A stretch of 64,000 nucleotides of DNA from Pseudoduganella dura (lineage in GTDB: Bacteria; Pseudomonadota; Gammaproteobacteria; Burkholderiales; Burkholderiaceae_D): assembly GCF_009727155.1 (NCBI RefSeq), contig NZ_WNWM01000002.1, positions 6,634,001 to 6,698,000 on the forward strand. The letters are read 5' to 3'. Shown here piece after piece: positions 48,112-55,727 of this stretch. Numbering within the stretch: position 1 is the first letter of the stretch; every line of letters starts with the position of its first letter. The notes under the pieces were generated by a model that made no database searches, was not told the origin of the DNA, and saw nothing but the letters and a program-made list of their open reading frames with translations. The position numbers were made by a program, and so were the translations under genes.

Positions 48112-50322
48112 TCACACGGCCGTGCGCTGCTGCTGCGCCAGGCGCTGCCGCAGCAGGACCGAAGGCAGCGTGGCTTCCTCGGCCGGATTGGCCGCATCGA
48201 TCGACAGGTCGACCCCGGTGGCGGCGCGGTAGGCGTGGATATAGCCCTGCGCCTGCGGCCGCCAGAAACGCGCCCAGTTGAACGCCTGCGTGGCCTCGTA
48301 CACATCGCTCCAGTGGCCGAAGCGGATCGACAGCAGCAGCTGCTCGCCGAAGATCGCCAGGTTCCGGAAGTGCATCACGCTCGTGTCGCTCCACATCTGC
48401 AGCTTCTTCATCGCGTCCACCCGGTCCATCCACGGTTCCGGGTAGGCCACCATCACGCGCGTGGGCAGGAACTCGCGGAACTCGGGCCGCGCCAGCAGCC
48501 ATTGCTGCATCAGCATCTCGATCCGCGCCGTCGACGGCAGGTCGCCGTACTGGTTGTGCGCGCCCTGCGACAGGATCAGGTGCACTTCCTTCAGCGCATT
48601 GAGGATCGGGAACGCATCGGCCTTCACGGTGGTGTCGTCGTCCTGCCGGTAGAACGACGTGAGGAGCCGGAGCAGGTGGTGGAACGCTTCGAGGAACTTC
48701 GAACGGCTGTCGGCCGGCCGCATGTTGCGCACCGCCTTCCCGTCCAGCCGGATACCGTAATGGTGGTCGTACTCGTAATTGCGCCGCACCACCGTGAGCC
48801 GGTGCTGTTCGTCCTGCGTGTATCCCCACAACAGGTTGTTCAGCGGCCGCAGCATGTCGATCTCGGTGTTGGCCAGCGGGTCGGTGGCCAGCGGCGAGCG
48901 CAGGTTCTGGAAGCGCTGCGTGATCACGTTCATCGTCTGCACCAGCATGCCTTCTTCCTGCCAGTAGCTCCAGATCAGTTCGATCAGGCAGGGGTTCGAC
49001 AGCCGGTCCTGGATGATGCCGAAGCACAGCTCGGCTTCCTCGCAATGGGTCGTGCTCGGCACGATGATCGGCACGTCCGGCAGCTTGCGGCGGATCACGG
49101 CGAGGTAAGGCAGCATCTCGGTGCCGCCCACCGACTCCAGGTAATCCTCGATAAGCGTGTCGCGCAGGTTGCCGGCCGACGGAATGTCGCGCCGGTCGAG
49201 GTAGGCGTTGTCGTTGACCGGATCGAAGGCATACGGCTCGCGGAACACGCCGCAGTTCACCATCACGAAGGCCTCGGTGGCGGCCTTGAGCACGCGGTAG
49301 GCTTCGGAATCGGTGAACGGCAGCGCGCGGCGCGTCTTCAGCGACTGGAAAACCGAGGCCTTCTTGCCGAAGCGCGAGCGCTCGAACGGCGCTCCGGCCG
49401 CGTCGGCGGGCGGCACGCAGAACAGCTGGTCGAGGAAATCCATGTAGTTGTTGAAGCCCAGCGCCTCGGTGCTGTTGCGGATCAGCGTCCACAGCGCCAG
49501 GTCCGGCGTGGCTTCCGTTTCGGTGCGCGACAGCGACACGCCGATGTTGCCGGAGATCGGCTGCGCCGGCCGTTCCTCGGCATTGAATTCGCCGTTCACG
49601 GCCAGCATGGCGCCATTCGGAATGTTCGCCCCCACCCTGTGCGGCGTGCCGGTGATCAGGCCGGCGCGCCGGGCGAACACGAGCCGGCCCGTGAACTGGT
49701 ACCGGCCCGGCTTGCGGATCAGCAGGCCGGCGGCATAGGCGCCGCCGGACTCCGGCTGCCACGTGCCGTCCGCCTCGAGCCCCACGCGGTCGCTGACGGC
49801 GCTGCCGCTGCCCTGGAAGGTCACGGTGGCGATGGCGTGGTTGCCCACGATCGCATCCTTGGTGCGCTGCGCCGCGCCCGGGGATTCGAAGTCGAACGTG
49901 ACCTGGGGTCCGATCGGCAGCCGGATCGCCAGTTTCAATACCTGTTCGGCGCCCACCAGGCCGCCGACGTAGCGGTAGACGTTGGGGCCGTCGGCCGGCG
50001 TCACGTGATCGTACAGCGCGAAATACACGTCGGGCTCCAGCCCCTCGAACGTGACGATGCCTTCCGGCCCGGTCCGTTCGTCGATCAACGCCTCGTGATC
50101 CTCCGGCCGCCAGTTGTTCCAGTCATCGACGGTCCAGCTGCGGAACACGCCCGCATCGAGGTCCCGCGCACGGAACAGCCGCAGCGTGGCGCCCACCAGC
50201 GGCCGGCCGGTCACCTCGTCCATTACGCGCACCTCGATCGCGCCGCTGCCTTCCACCACCGCCACCACCGTCACGGCGGTCACCGCGGCAGGGGCCCCTC
50301 TCGCCATTTTCCTCGTACTCAT
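48112..50322 (-). CDS. Large protein of unknown function with N-terminal Cna-B/carboxypeptidase-regulatory-like domain
   Basis: A 736-residue protein. Residues about 28-120 (AIEVRVMDEVTGRPLVGATL, then TGPEGIVTFEGLEPDVYFAL) look like a beta-sandwich of the carboxypeptidase-regulatory or Cna-B type. The rest, about 600 residues, is mostly helical and rich in Trp, Tyr and Phe; I recognise no family in it. No signal peptide or membrane segment is obvious apart from a short hydrophobic N-terminus (AAVTAVTVVAVV). It is the largest protein of the eight-gene operon and could be its structural component. It begins 18 bp after the protease-like gene. Confidence 0.7.
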   Translation of the reverse strand: MSTRKMARGAPAAVTAVTVVAVVEGSGAIEVRVMDEVTGRPLVGATLRLFRARDLDAGVFRSWTVDDWNNWRPEDHEALIDERTGPEGIVTFEGLEPDVYFALYDHVTPADGPNVYRYVGGLVGAEQVLKLAIRLPIGPQVTFDFESPGAAQRTKDAIVGNHAIATVTFQGSGSAVSDRVGLEADGTWQPESGGAYAAGLLIRKPGRYQFTGRLVFARRAGLITGTPHRVGANIPNGAMLAVNGEFNAEERPAQPISGNIGVSLSRTETEATPDLALWTLIRNSTEALGFNNYMDFLDQLFCVPPADAAGAPFERSRFGKKASVFQSLKTRRALPFTDSEAYRVLKAATEAFVMVNCGVFREPYAFDPVNDNAYLDRRDIPSAGNLRDTLIEDYLESVGGTEMLPYLAVIRRKLPDVPIIVPSTTHCEEAELCFGIIQDRLSNPCLIELIWSYWQEEGMLVQTMNVITQRFQNLRSPLATDPLANTEIDMLRPLNNLLWGYTQDEQHRLTVVRRNYEYDHHYGIRLDGKAVRNMRPADSRSKFLEAFHHLLRLLTSFYRQDDDTTVKADAFPILNALKEVHLILSQGAHNQYGDLPSTARIEMLMQQWLLARPEFREFLPTRVMVAYPEPWMDRVDAMKKLQMWSDTSVMHFRNLAIFGEQLLLSIRFGHWSDVYEATQAFNWARFWRPQAQGYIHAYRAATGVDLSIDAANPAEEATLPSVLLRQRLAQQQRTAV

Positions 50323-50340
50323 GTCGCTCTCCTAGAAAGG

Positions 50341-51639
50341 TCATTCACCTGTCGTCCGCGCCGTTGCGCCGTTCTCGAGCGCGCCCCGCATCGCCCAGTG
50401 CGTGAGCAGGCGCGCCAGCAGCACGCTCTCGTCTTCCGGTGCCAGCAGGCCATCCGCGCGGGCCTGGCCGATCACTGCCAGTACCAGCGAAGGCGCGCTG
50501 TCGTACATGCGCTGCGGCGCCGCGTGCCACCAGCGGTAGAGCCGCGCCAACCGCGCCGGCTGGCGGCCCCCCACCGCCATCGCTTCCGCCAGCGAGGCGC
50601 CGCGCAGCGCGCGCGGCCGGTGCTGGGCCAGCAGCCCCGCCATCGCGGGCAGGCTGGCCGTCAGCTGTTCCAGCAGCAGCCGGTCGCGCGCCGCCAGGCC
50701 GTCGAGCGGATAGAAGCTGTCCCACAGCCGTTCGATGCGCGTCCACTGCGGATGCGGATACAGCAGCCGCCCCAGCGCGCAACTGAGCTTCACGCGCAGC
50801 CACGGCACCGGGTGCGGGTCGTCGCCGTTGAGCCGGAATACGAACACGCGCGGCAGCGACAGCACGCCGATCAGCCCCAGCGTGGCAACCACGCCCACCC
50901 GCGCCAGCGACCAGAAATCGGCCACCACCTCGGAGATCCAGCGCTCCCACAGCTGCCAGACGACGGCCGGGCCGCTGCCGCCATGCTGCAGCGCCTGCAG
51001 CACCGGCCGCAGCGAACCGACCAGATCCAGCAGCGCTGCGCCCTGGTGCCCCACCTCGTGCACCAGCGACGAGGCGATGCTGCTGCCGATCATCCGTTCG
51101 CGCGGCACGCGGATGATCGCGACCGGGTTCTCGCCGCCGCCGGGCAGCCGCGTGCGCGCCCGCCGGATCGCCGCGCCCGGGCCGCGGTCCAGGTAGCACA
51201 CCAGCGGCGGACTGTCGAAGTAGCCGCCCGGCAGTTGCAGCGCGTCGCGCGATACCGCGTCGAGCCCCGCCAGCCAGATGCCGTTGCCATGCTCGCTGCG
51301 CTGCGTGACGACATCGATGAACAGGTCGAACTGCGTCAGCGCGGCATTGAATTTCAGGCGCAGGAAGGTGAAGCGCCGCTGCGCGTCCGCCACCGATACC
51401 CGGTTTGCCGCGGGGCTTTTCAGCCAGCCCAGGAAGCGCCGCACCATCGCGCGCAGCTCGCGCCGCCCCAGCGTGAGGTGCCGTTCGATCGCCGCCTGCG
51501 CCGCCGCGGGCAGCGCGGCCGCCGGCACCATCGGCTCGATCAGCACGAACGGCTGCATGCGGTCGACACGGTTCAGCAGCGAGCGCGCCTCCTGCGCCAG
51601 CATCCACGCCGCATAGGTACCGATGGCCATGGCCGTCAC
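50341..51639 (-). CDS. Gluzincin-like zinc protease with membrane segment
   Basis: A 432-residue protein with the zinc motif HEVGH (residues 194-198) and a downstream SEVVAD (Glu about 237), an arrangement resembling the E-x-x-AD third-ligand motif of M48 proteases. A hydrophobic stretch (VGVVATLGLIGVLSL, about 250-265) follows and may cross the membrane. The rest does not match a family I know. The GTG start overlaps the stop of the Gly-core gene (GTGA), so translation is coupled; an ATG three codons in is the alternative. It may process one of the three acidic paralogues, which is speculation from context. Confidence 0.72.
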   Translation of the reverse strand: MTAMAIGTYAAWMLAQEARSLLNRVDRMQPFVLIEPMVPAAALPAAAQAAIERHLTLGRRELRAMVRRFLGWLKSPAANRVSVADAQRRFTFLRLKFNAALTQFDLFIDVVTQRSEHGNGIWLAGLDAVSRDALQLPGGYFDSPPLVCYLDRGPGAAIRRARTRLPGGGENPVAIIRVPRERMIGSSIASSLVHEVGHQGAALLDLVGSLRPVLQALQHGGSGPAVVWQLWERWISEVVADFWSLARVGVVATLGLIGVLSLPRVFVFRLNGDDPHPVPWLRVKLSCALGRLLYPHPQWTRIERLWDSFYPLDGLAARDRLLLEQLTASLPAMAGLLAQHRPRALRGASLAEAMAVGGRQPARLARLYRWWHAAPQRMYDSAPSLVLAVIGQARADGLLAPEDESVLLARLLTHWAMRGALENGATARTTGE

Positions 51640-52388
51640 ACGCCGTACAGCACGATCTTGCGGCCCTGGCGCATCCAGCGCCCGCTGCTGGCGCCCCGCC
51701 CGCCGTAGCCGCCACCGCGGTTCTGGCCGGAAGACTGGCCCCCCTGGGCGCCCCCCATGCCCTGCCCGCCCCGGCCCTGCCCCTGCCCCTGGCCTTGCCC
51801 TTGGCCCTGGCTCAGCAGGCCGGGCGCGAACTGCTTCGCCGCGGCGGTGGCGGCCGCCTGGGCGATCTGGCGCGGGTCGCCGCCTTTCGCCTGGGCGGCG
51901 CGGTTGACGGTATCCGCCGCGATCTTCACGAAGGTCTTGGCGCCTTCGAATTCACGGTCCTCGCCGGACATTTCGCCTTCCGCTTCCAGCCCCAGCGCGC
52001 CGCCGGCCGCCGATGCCAGCCCGCTGCCGATCTTGGCGCCCAGCGGACCGCCGAAGTAGCCGCCGATCGCGCCGCCGGCCAGCGGCAGCGCCTTCTTCGC
52101 CACGCCCTTGAGCACGCCGCCGACCGCCTGGCCGACCGGCGACTTGATGATGTTGCCGGCCACCGACGCGGCCTTTTTCAGGAAGCTGCCGAGGAACTGG
52201 TCCAGCTCCTGCTCGTTGGAGACCGACAGTAGCTCGTTGGCCAGCTCCATTTCGTCGGCCTCGGACAGCAGGCCGCCGCCTTCGCCGGTCCATTCGCCCT
52301 GGCCGAATTCGTACTGTTCCATTTCGTAGCCGCTGCCACCGCCAAATTCCTGGCCGAATTCCAGGGTCGTGCGATCGAGGTCATGCAT
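51636..52388 (-). CDS. Acidic protein with glycine-rich core, paralogue 2
   Basis: A 250-residue protein of unknown function. An acidic N-terminus (TLEFGQEFGGGSGYEMEQYE) leads into ADEMELANELLSVSNEQELD and QFLGSFLKKA, then a glycine-rich core (GGVLKGVAKKALPLAGGAIG, GYFGGPLGAKIGSGLASAAG), then LGLEAEGEMSGEDREFEGAK followed by TFVKIAA. The C-terminus is a GQ repeat (GQGQGQGQGQG) and a Gly/Arg-rich tail ending KIVLYGV. Blocks before and after the core match paralogue 1. GGGAGC precedes the ATG at 52388. The stop overlaps the protease-like gene. Confidence 0.75.
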   Translation of the reverse strand: MHDLDRTTLEFGQEFGGGSGYEMEQYEFGQGEWTGEGGGLLSEADEMELANELLSVSNEQELDQFLGSFLKKAASVAGNIIKSPVGQAVGGVLKGVAKKALPLAGGAIGGYFGGPLGAKIGSGLASAAGGALGLEAEGEMSGEDREFEGAKTFVKIAADTVNRAAQAKGGDPRQIAQAAATAAAKQFAPGLLSQGQGQGQGQGQGRGGQGMGGAQGGQSSGQNRGGGYGGRGASSGRWMRQGRKIVLYGV

Positions 52389-52407
52389 GATTAGCTCCCG
52401 TTGAAAG

Positions 52408-53061
52408 TCAAACATCAAATCCGGAACGGTCATGCCGCCCCGCCTGCAAATCGATGGTCTGGATGCGCGGCACGGCCTGCGGCCCCGCCGCGCGCTGCCG
52501 CAACAGCCCGGGCGCGTTGCGGCGCGCCGCCTGCATCAGCGCGCGCTGCGCTGCCTGGCTTGCTGCCCGGTTCGCGGCCTGCCCGCCCTGCTCCAGGGGC
52601 GACTGCCCGGCACGCGCCAGCGCCGTCTGCGCCGCGTCGGCGGCCAGCCGCACGAAGTGCCGCGCCAGTTCGAATTCCTTGTCTTCGGGGGAAAGCCCCT
52701 CCAGTTCCAGCCCGAACACGCCGGACGCCTTGCGTTTCAGGTCGGCCGGCGCGCGCGTCGCGTTCAGCGGAAAGATCATCCGCGCCGCGCGGTGCAGCAC
52801 GCGCAGGACCGGTTCGCGCAGCGCCCGCTGGTGCGCATCGGCGGCGGGCCCCACCAGGTCGGCCAGCACCGGCGCCAGTTCGTCCGCGCTGCGCGCCTCC
52901 AGCAGCCGGGCGGCGAAATCCATTTCGCCGTATTCGTTTCCGGCAATGCGGTCGGCAATGCGCTCGCGCCACGGCGCCGCGGTCTCGCCTGCGGCCGGCA
53001 ATTCCAGTTCCGGCCTGAAATCGAGCAGCCGGCGATCGGCGGGAGGACGGGCTTGTTCCAT
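52408..53061 (-). CDS. Acidic helical protein, paralogue 3, first gene of the operon
   Basis: A 217-residue protein. It keeps the two flanking blocks of the other paralogues in weaker form, MDFAARLLEARSADELAPVL and LELEGLSPEDKEFELARHFV followed by RLAADAA, but the glycine-rich core is replaced by a shorter basic segment (LRVLHRAARMIFPL). The C-terminus is Ala/Gln/Arg-rich. GGAG lies 8 nt before the ATG at 53061. It stands about 40 nt downstream of the predicted sigma-54 start site and 19 bp before paralogue 2. Confidence 0.72.
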   Translation of the reverse strand: MEQARPPADRRLLDFRPELELPAAGETAAPWRERIADRIAGNEYGEMDFAARLLEARSADELAPVLADLVGPAADAHQRALREPVLRVLHRAARMIFPLNATRAPADLKRKASGVFGLELEGLSPEDKEFELARHFVRLAADAAQTALARAGQSPLEQGGQAANRAASQAAQRALMQAARRNAPGLLRQRAAGPQAVPRIQTIDLQAGRHDRSGFDV

Positions 53062-53110
53062 GGTGGTCTCCGCGAGGGGTGCGGCCCCGTGCCGCACGTA
53101 CACGGGTAAG

Positions 53111-53127
53111 TGCAAGCGGCGTGCCAG
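53111..53127 (-). promoter_or_regulatory. Sigma-54 (-24/-12) promoter of the eight-gene operon
   Basis: On the minus strand the sequence CTGGCACGCCGCTTGCA matches the sigma-54 consensus (YTGGCACGrNNNTTGCW) at every position except the one purine, with the required 10 bp between the GG and GC pairs. The start would fall near 53100, about 40 nt before the ATG at 53061, which has a Shine-Dalgarno. Confidence 0.85.
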
Positions 53128-53168
53128 GAGTTTTGCGGGGAAGGATGCCGGGTGGCGGCGAAAAGCGG

Positions 53169-53195
53169 TTCGCCCCGCGGGATACGCGGGGCGAA
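53169..53195. promoter_or_regulatory. Palindrome upstream of the sigma-54 promoter
   Basis: Perfect 11-bp arms TTCGCCCCGCG / CGCGGGGCGAA are separated by 5 bp. The centre is about 82 bp upstream of the predicted start, a usual distance for an enhancer-binding-protein site. It also lies 56 bp past the stop of the dioxygenase-like gene, so a role as a transcript-end hairpin is the alternative. Confidence 0.5.
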
Positions 53196-53250
53196 AGCGG
53201 CGAAGCGATGTTCGCCGGAAGGGGTGCCGGGCCTTTGGCCCGTCAGGTCA

Positions 53251-54147
53251 TCAGGCGATGACCGCGACCGTCAGCGTGGCCACGTAGCCGTCGGTGACGT
53301 TGCCCGTCACCGTGGCAAGCTGCAGCGAATAGCCGTCGCTGAAGACGTTGTCGGTCGCGAAGCTGATCTGCGCGAGGTTGCGCACGCTGGCGCTGTAGCC
53401 GGAGGTGGCATACACCTCGTTGCAGGCGGCTAGCGGGAACGCGAACTGCGACGTCTTGATGCGGTTCGACGCGCTCGATGCCTTGGCCAGGCTGGAATAC
53501 ACCTCGAAGTGCACGTGCGGCATGCGGCCCGAATAGCAGGCCGGGAAGATCGTGGTGAACGTCACGTCCCCGTTGGCATCCGTCTCCTGCACGCCGCGCA
53601 GATAGTTCTGGTTGGTCACGCCGCTCGAATACAGCGAGTAGTTGCCGTCGCGGTCGCAGTGCCACAGGTACACGGCGAACGCGTTGGCCGATGCGCAGCT
53701 GTTGTTGGCGTTCACGATGTGCAGCTTGATCGTCAGCGGCACGCCGGCCGCGGTGCCGCTCATGCTGCCGAAGCTGCTGCGGATGTCGCTGCGCACCACG
53801 CCGCTCTGCGTGAGCACGTTGACCACGCCGCTGCTGTTGCTGTTGGTGCCGTCGGCCGGGTATGGGCCGCCGGTTTCTTCCGGGATCACCGAGCAGCTTC
53901 CCGATGTCGTGGTGGTGGTCGTGCCGGTGGTGGTGCCGGTGGTGGTGCCCGTCGTGCCGGTCGTGGTGGTGCCGGTCGTGGTCGTGCCGGTGGTCGTGCT
54001 GGCTGAGGTATCGGAAGACCCGCCGCATCCCAGGATGGGCAGCGATGCCGCGCTGGCCAGCAGCCAGCGCAGCGACCGGCGCCGGCCGGTGGTGGTGTTC
54101 AGCATCGTCTGCAGGTCTTCTTCCAGGCTGTGCCCGTGATGTGCCAT
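53251..54147 (-). CDS. Intradiol-dioxygenase-like lipoprotein
   Basis: A 298-residue protein with an N-terminal twin-basic, hydrophobic segment ending in a lipobox (RRRSLRWLLASAASLPILGC), then a Thr/Gly-rich linker (about 52-82) and a domain related to intradiol ring-cleavage dioxygenases. The expected Fe(III) ligand positions are visible: Tyr in TGGPYPADG, Tyr in DGNYSLY or CYSGRMPHVHF and two His in PHVHFEVY. Such exported homologues are common and their substrate is usually unknown. The linker is encoded by an imprecise tandem repeat. It is monocistronic or weakly linked to the next gene upstream. Confidence 0.82.
   Translation of the reverse strand: MAHHGHSLEEDLQTMLNTTTGRRRSLRWLLASAASLPILGCGGSSDTSASTTTGTTTTGTTTTGTTGTTTGTTTGTTTTTTSGSCSVIPEETGGPYPADGTNSNSSGVVNVLTQSGVVRSDIRSSFGSMSGTAAGVPLTIKLHIVNANNSCASANAFAVYLWHCDRDGNYSLYSSGVTNQNYLRGVQETDANGDVTFTTIFPACYSGRMPHVHFEVYSSLAKASSASNRIKTSQFAFPLAACNEVYATSGYSASVRNLAQISFATDNVFSDGYSLQLATVTGNVTDGYVATLTVAVIA
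53905..54000. repeat. Tandem repeat encoding a Thr/Gly linker
   Basis: Units of 12-15 nt built from GTGGTGCCGGTC variants repeat about seven times and encode TTTTG/TTG linker units of the dioxygenase-like lipoprotein. All units are multiples of three, so length changes would stay in frame. Confidence 0.7.
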
Positions 54148-54211
54148 GGCTTGCTCCTAGTGGTCTCGTTGCTGTTGTGTGACGCTTGCCGTGTCGCTGA
54201 TCCAGCGATAC

Positions 54212-54877
54212 TCAGGCGGTGGTATTGATCAGGTTGCCGGCGCTGCCGGCCGACGGCAGCCTGGACGACAGCGTCTGCAGGAAGCTGGACAACTTCGACG
54301 AGGCATCGCTGCCGTCTCCGCCAAGCGCCGTGAGCAGGCTCTTGAATGAGCTCTGCAGCGCGGCCGTGCTGTCGGAGGCCTCGGTGCCGGCGACGCTGTC
54401 GGTACTGGCGGCGCTTTCCGTGCCGCCAGTACCATCCTCCAGCGACGAGATCAGGCTTTGCAGGTCCGATGCCAGCTTGCCGGGCCCGCCGCCGAGGTCG
54501 GGCCCGCCCTGCGGCGGCTCGCCATATTGCGCCGCACTGTCCGTGCTGCCGCTGTTCTGCGCATGCAGCGCGCCCATCAGGTTCTCGAGGAAGCTGCCGA
54601 GCGCCTGCGCCTCGCTGTCGGTACCGGTTTCGCTGGACTCGCTTGTGCTCGTGCTCGTACCCGAGCTGGCCGATGTCGAACCGGTGTCATCGGTACCGCC
54701 GATGCCGACGGATTTCAGCGCGTCGGCGATCGCGCCGAGCAGCCCGCCTCCGTCGCCGGGCGGCGGTGGCGGCATCTGGCTGCTCTGGCGAGTGGCCGTC
54801 GTCGACGACGTGCCGGACAGGCGGCTGGCATAGGACAGCTGGCTGGCCGCGCCGGCGGTCAGGGAGTTGATCGTCAT
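54212..54877 (-). CDS. Ser/Thr/Gly-rich protein of unknown function
   Basis: A 221-residue low-complexity protein with no signal peptide or recognisable domain. It starts MTINSLTAGAASQLSYASRL, has a Pro run (PPPPPG), several Ser/Thr/Asp stretches and short amphipathic helices (ALGSFLENLMGALHAQ, LQSSFKSLLTALGG, LSSFLQTLSSRL). It lies 19 bp downstream of the Spy/CpxP-like gene on the same strand, so it may share CpxR control. Confidence 0.65.
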   Translation of the reverse strand: MTINSLTAGAASQLSYASRLSGTSSTTATRQSSQMPPPPPGDGGGLLGAIADALKSVGIGGTDDTGSTSASSGTSTSTSESSETGTDSEAQALGSFLENLMGALHAQNSGSTDSAAQYGEPPQGGPDLGGGPGKLASDLQSLISSLEDGTGGTESAASTDSVAGTEASDSTAALQSSFKSLLTALGGDGSDASSKLSSFLQTLSSRLPSAGSAGNLINTTA

Positions 54878-54896
54878 GATGGTGGCTCCGGTTCGG

Positions 54897-55532
54897 TTAC
54901 TGGACGGTGGCGGGTGACGGTTCGCGGCCCGGTTCGCGACCTGGTTCGCGATCTGGTTCGCGGCCCGGCTCGCCGCGAGGCGGACGGCCGCTCCTGCGCT
55001 CCTCGAGCGACTTGCGCTGCCCGGCGGTCAGCACGCCCAGCACTTTCTGTTCGGTGCGCAGGTGCGACAGCGTGATATTGGCATCGGCCTGCGCGGCCGC
55101 CTGCGCCAGCCTGACGGCGGCGCCATCGTCGTATTTCGCAGCGCGATGCAGTTCGAACAGGGCGCGGTCGGCCTTGTCGCGTGCCTTGTCCTGCTCGCGC
55201 AGGTACGGGATCTGGCCGTGCACGATGGAGAAGATCTTGTCCTGTTGCGCTTCGGTCAGGTCGATGCCGCGCAGGTACGGCGGCACGCCGTCGAAGCCGG
55301 GGCCGGGGCCGAAACCGGGACCGCGGCCGGGACCGCCGCCACGCGGGCCATCGCGCTCGTCACCGGCCTGCTGCGCCGGGCCGCGGCGTTCGTCGGCGCG
55401 CGGGCCGGCATCGGGCTTGCGGCCGGGTGCGCCGGGCGCTTCGTCGCCGGCGATGTCCGCCATCGCCGCCAGCGGCAGGGCCAGCACGGCGGCGAGCAGG
55501 AGTCGTTGCAGGTCTTGTTTTGTATTGTTCAT
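54897..55532 (-). CDS. Spy/CpxP-like periplasmic protein
   Basis: A 211-residue exported protein with a signal peptide (QRLLLAAVLALPLAAMA). Two LTxxQ motifs mark the Spy/CpxP family: LTEAQQDKIF and LTAGQRKSL. A Gly/Pro-rich linker and a C-terminal GREP repeat (EPGREPDREPGREPGREP) flank the helical region. Family members are envelope-stress chaperones and CpxA-type kinase modulators. It is divergent from the cpxRA-like genes with two CpxR boxes in between. AAGGA precedes the ATG at 55532. The frame is open further upstream but without family similarity. Confidence 0.87.
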   Translation of the reverse strand: MNNTKQDLQRLLLAAVLALPLAAMADIAGDEAPGAPGRKPDAGPRADERRGPAQQAGDERDGPRGGGPGRGPGFGPGPGFDGVPPYLRGIDLTEAQQDKIFSIVHGQIPYLREQDKARDKADRALFELHRAAKYDDGAAVRLAQAAAQADANITLSHLRTEQKVLGVLTAGQRKSLEERRSGRPPRGEPGREPDREPGREPGREPSPATVQ

Positions 55533-55628
55533 CAGCGGTCCTTGTAGTCGGCCATTCGTGATCGGCCATTCTTGTACTGTGGAGCCGCCATTCTGTTGCC
55601 GCCCTGTGTAAAGGGCGGTTAGAGGCAG

Positions 55629-55643
55629 GTAAAACGGTGTAAA
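55629..55643. promoter_or_regulatory. CpxR box 1
   Basis: GTAAA-ACGGT-GTAAA is a perfect match to the CpxR consensus GTAAA-N5-GTAAA. It lies between the Spy-like gene and the cpxR-like gene. A further single GTAAA is at 55608-55612, 21 bp upstream. Confidence 0.85.
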
Positions 55644-55653
55644 GACCGCGGCT

Positions 55654-55668
55654 GTAAAAGCGGGTAAA
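55654..55668. promoter_or_regulatory. CpxR box 2
   Basis: GTAAA-AGCGG-GTAAA is a second perfect CpxR consensus, 25 bp after box 1 and 60 bp before the cpxR-like start codon, consistent with control of both divergent units. Confidence 0.85.
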
Positions 55669-55727
55669 ACGGCGCCGGGCACGGGAGCGCTTTGCTATGA
55701 TGGCTGGATTCGTACAATGAAAATGGC

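Noticed and set aside
47038..51708. 1556-codon plus-strand open frame opposite the unknown operon
   Set aside because: Again antisense to genes with recognisable domains and ribosome binding sites; the composition is Arg/His/Gln-rich with no domains.
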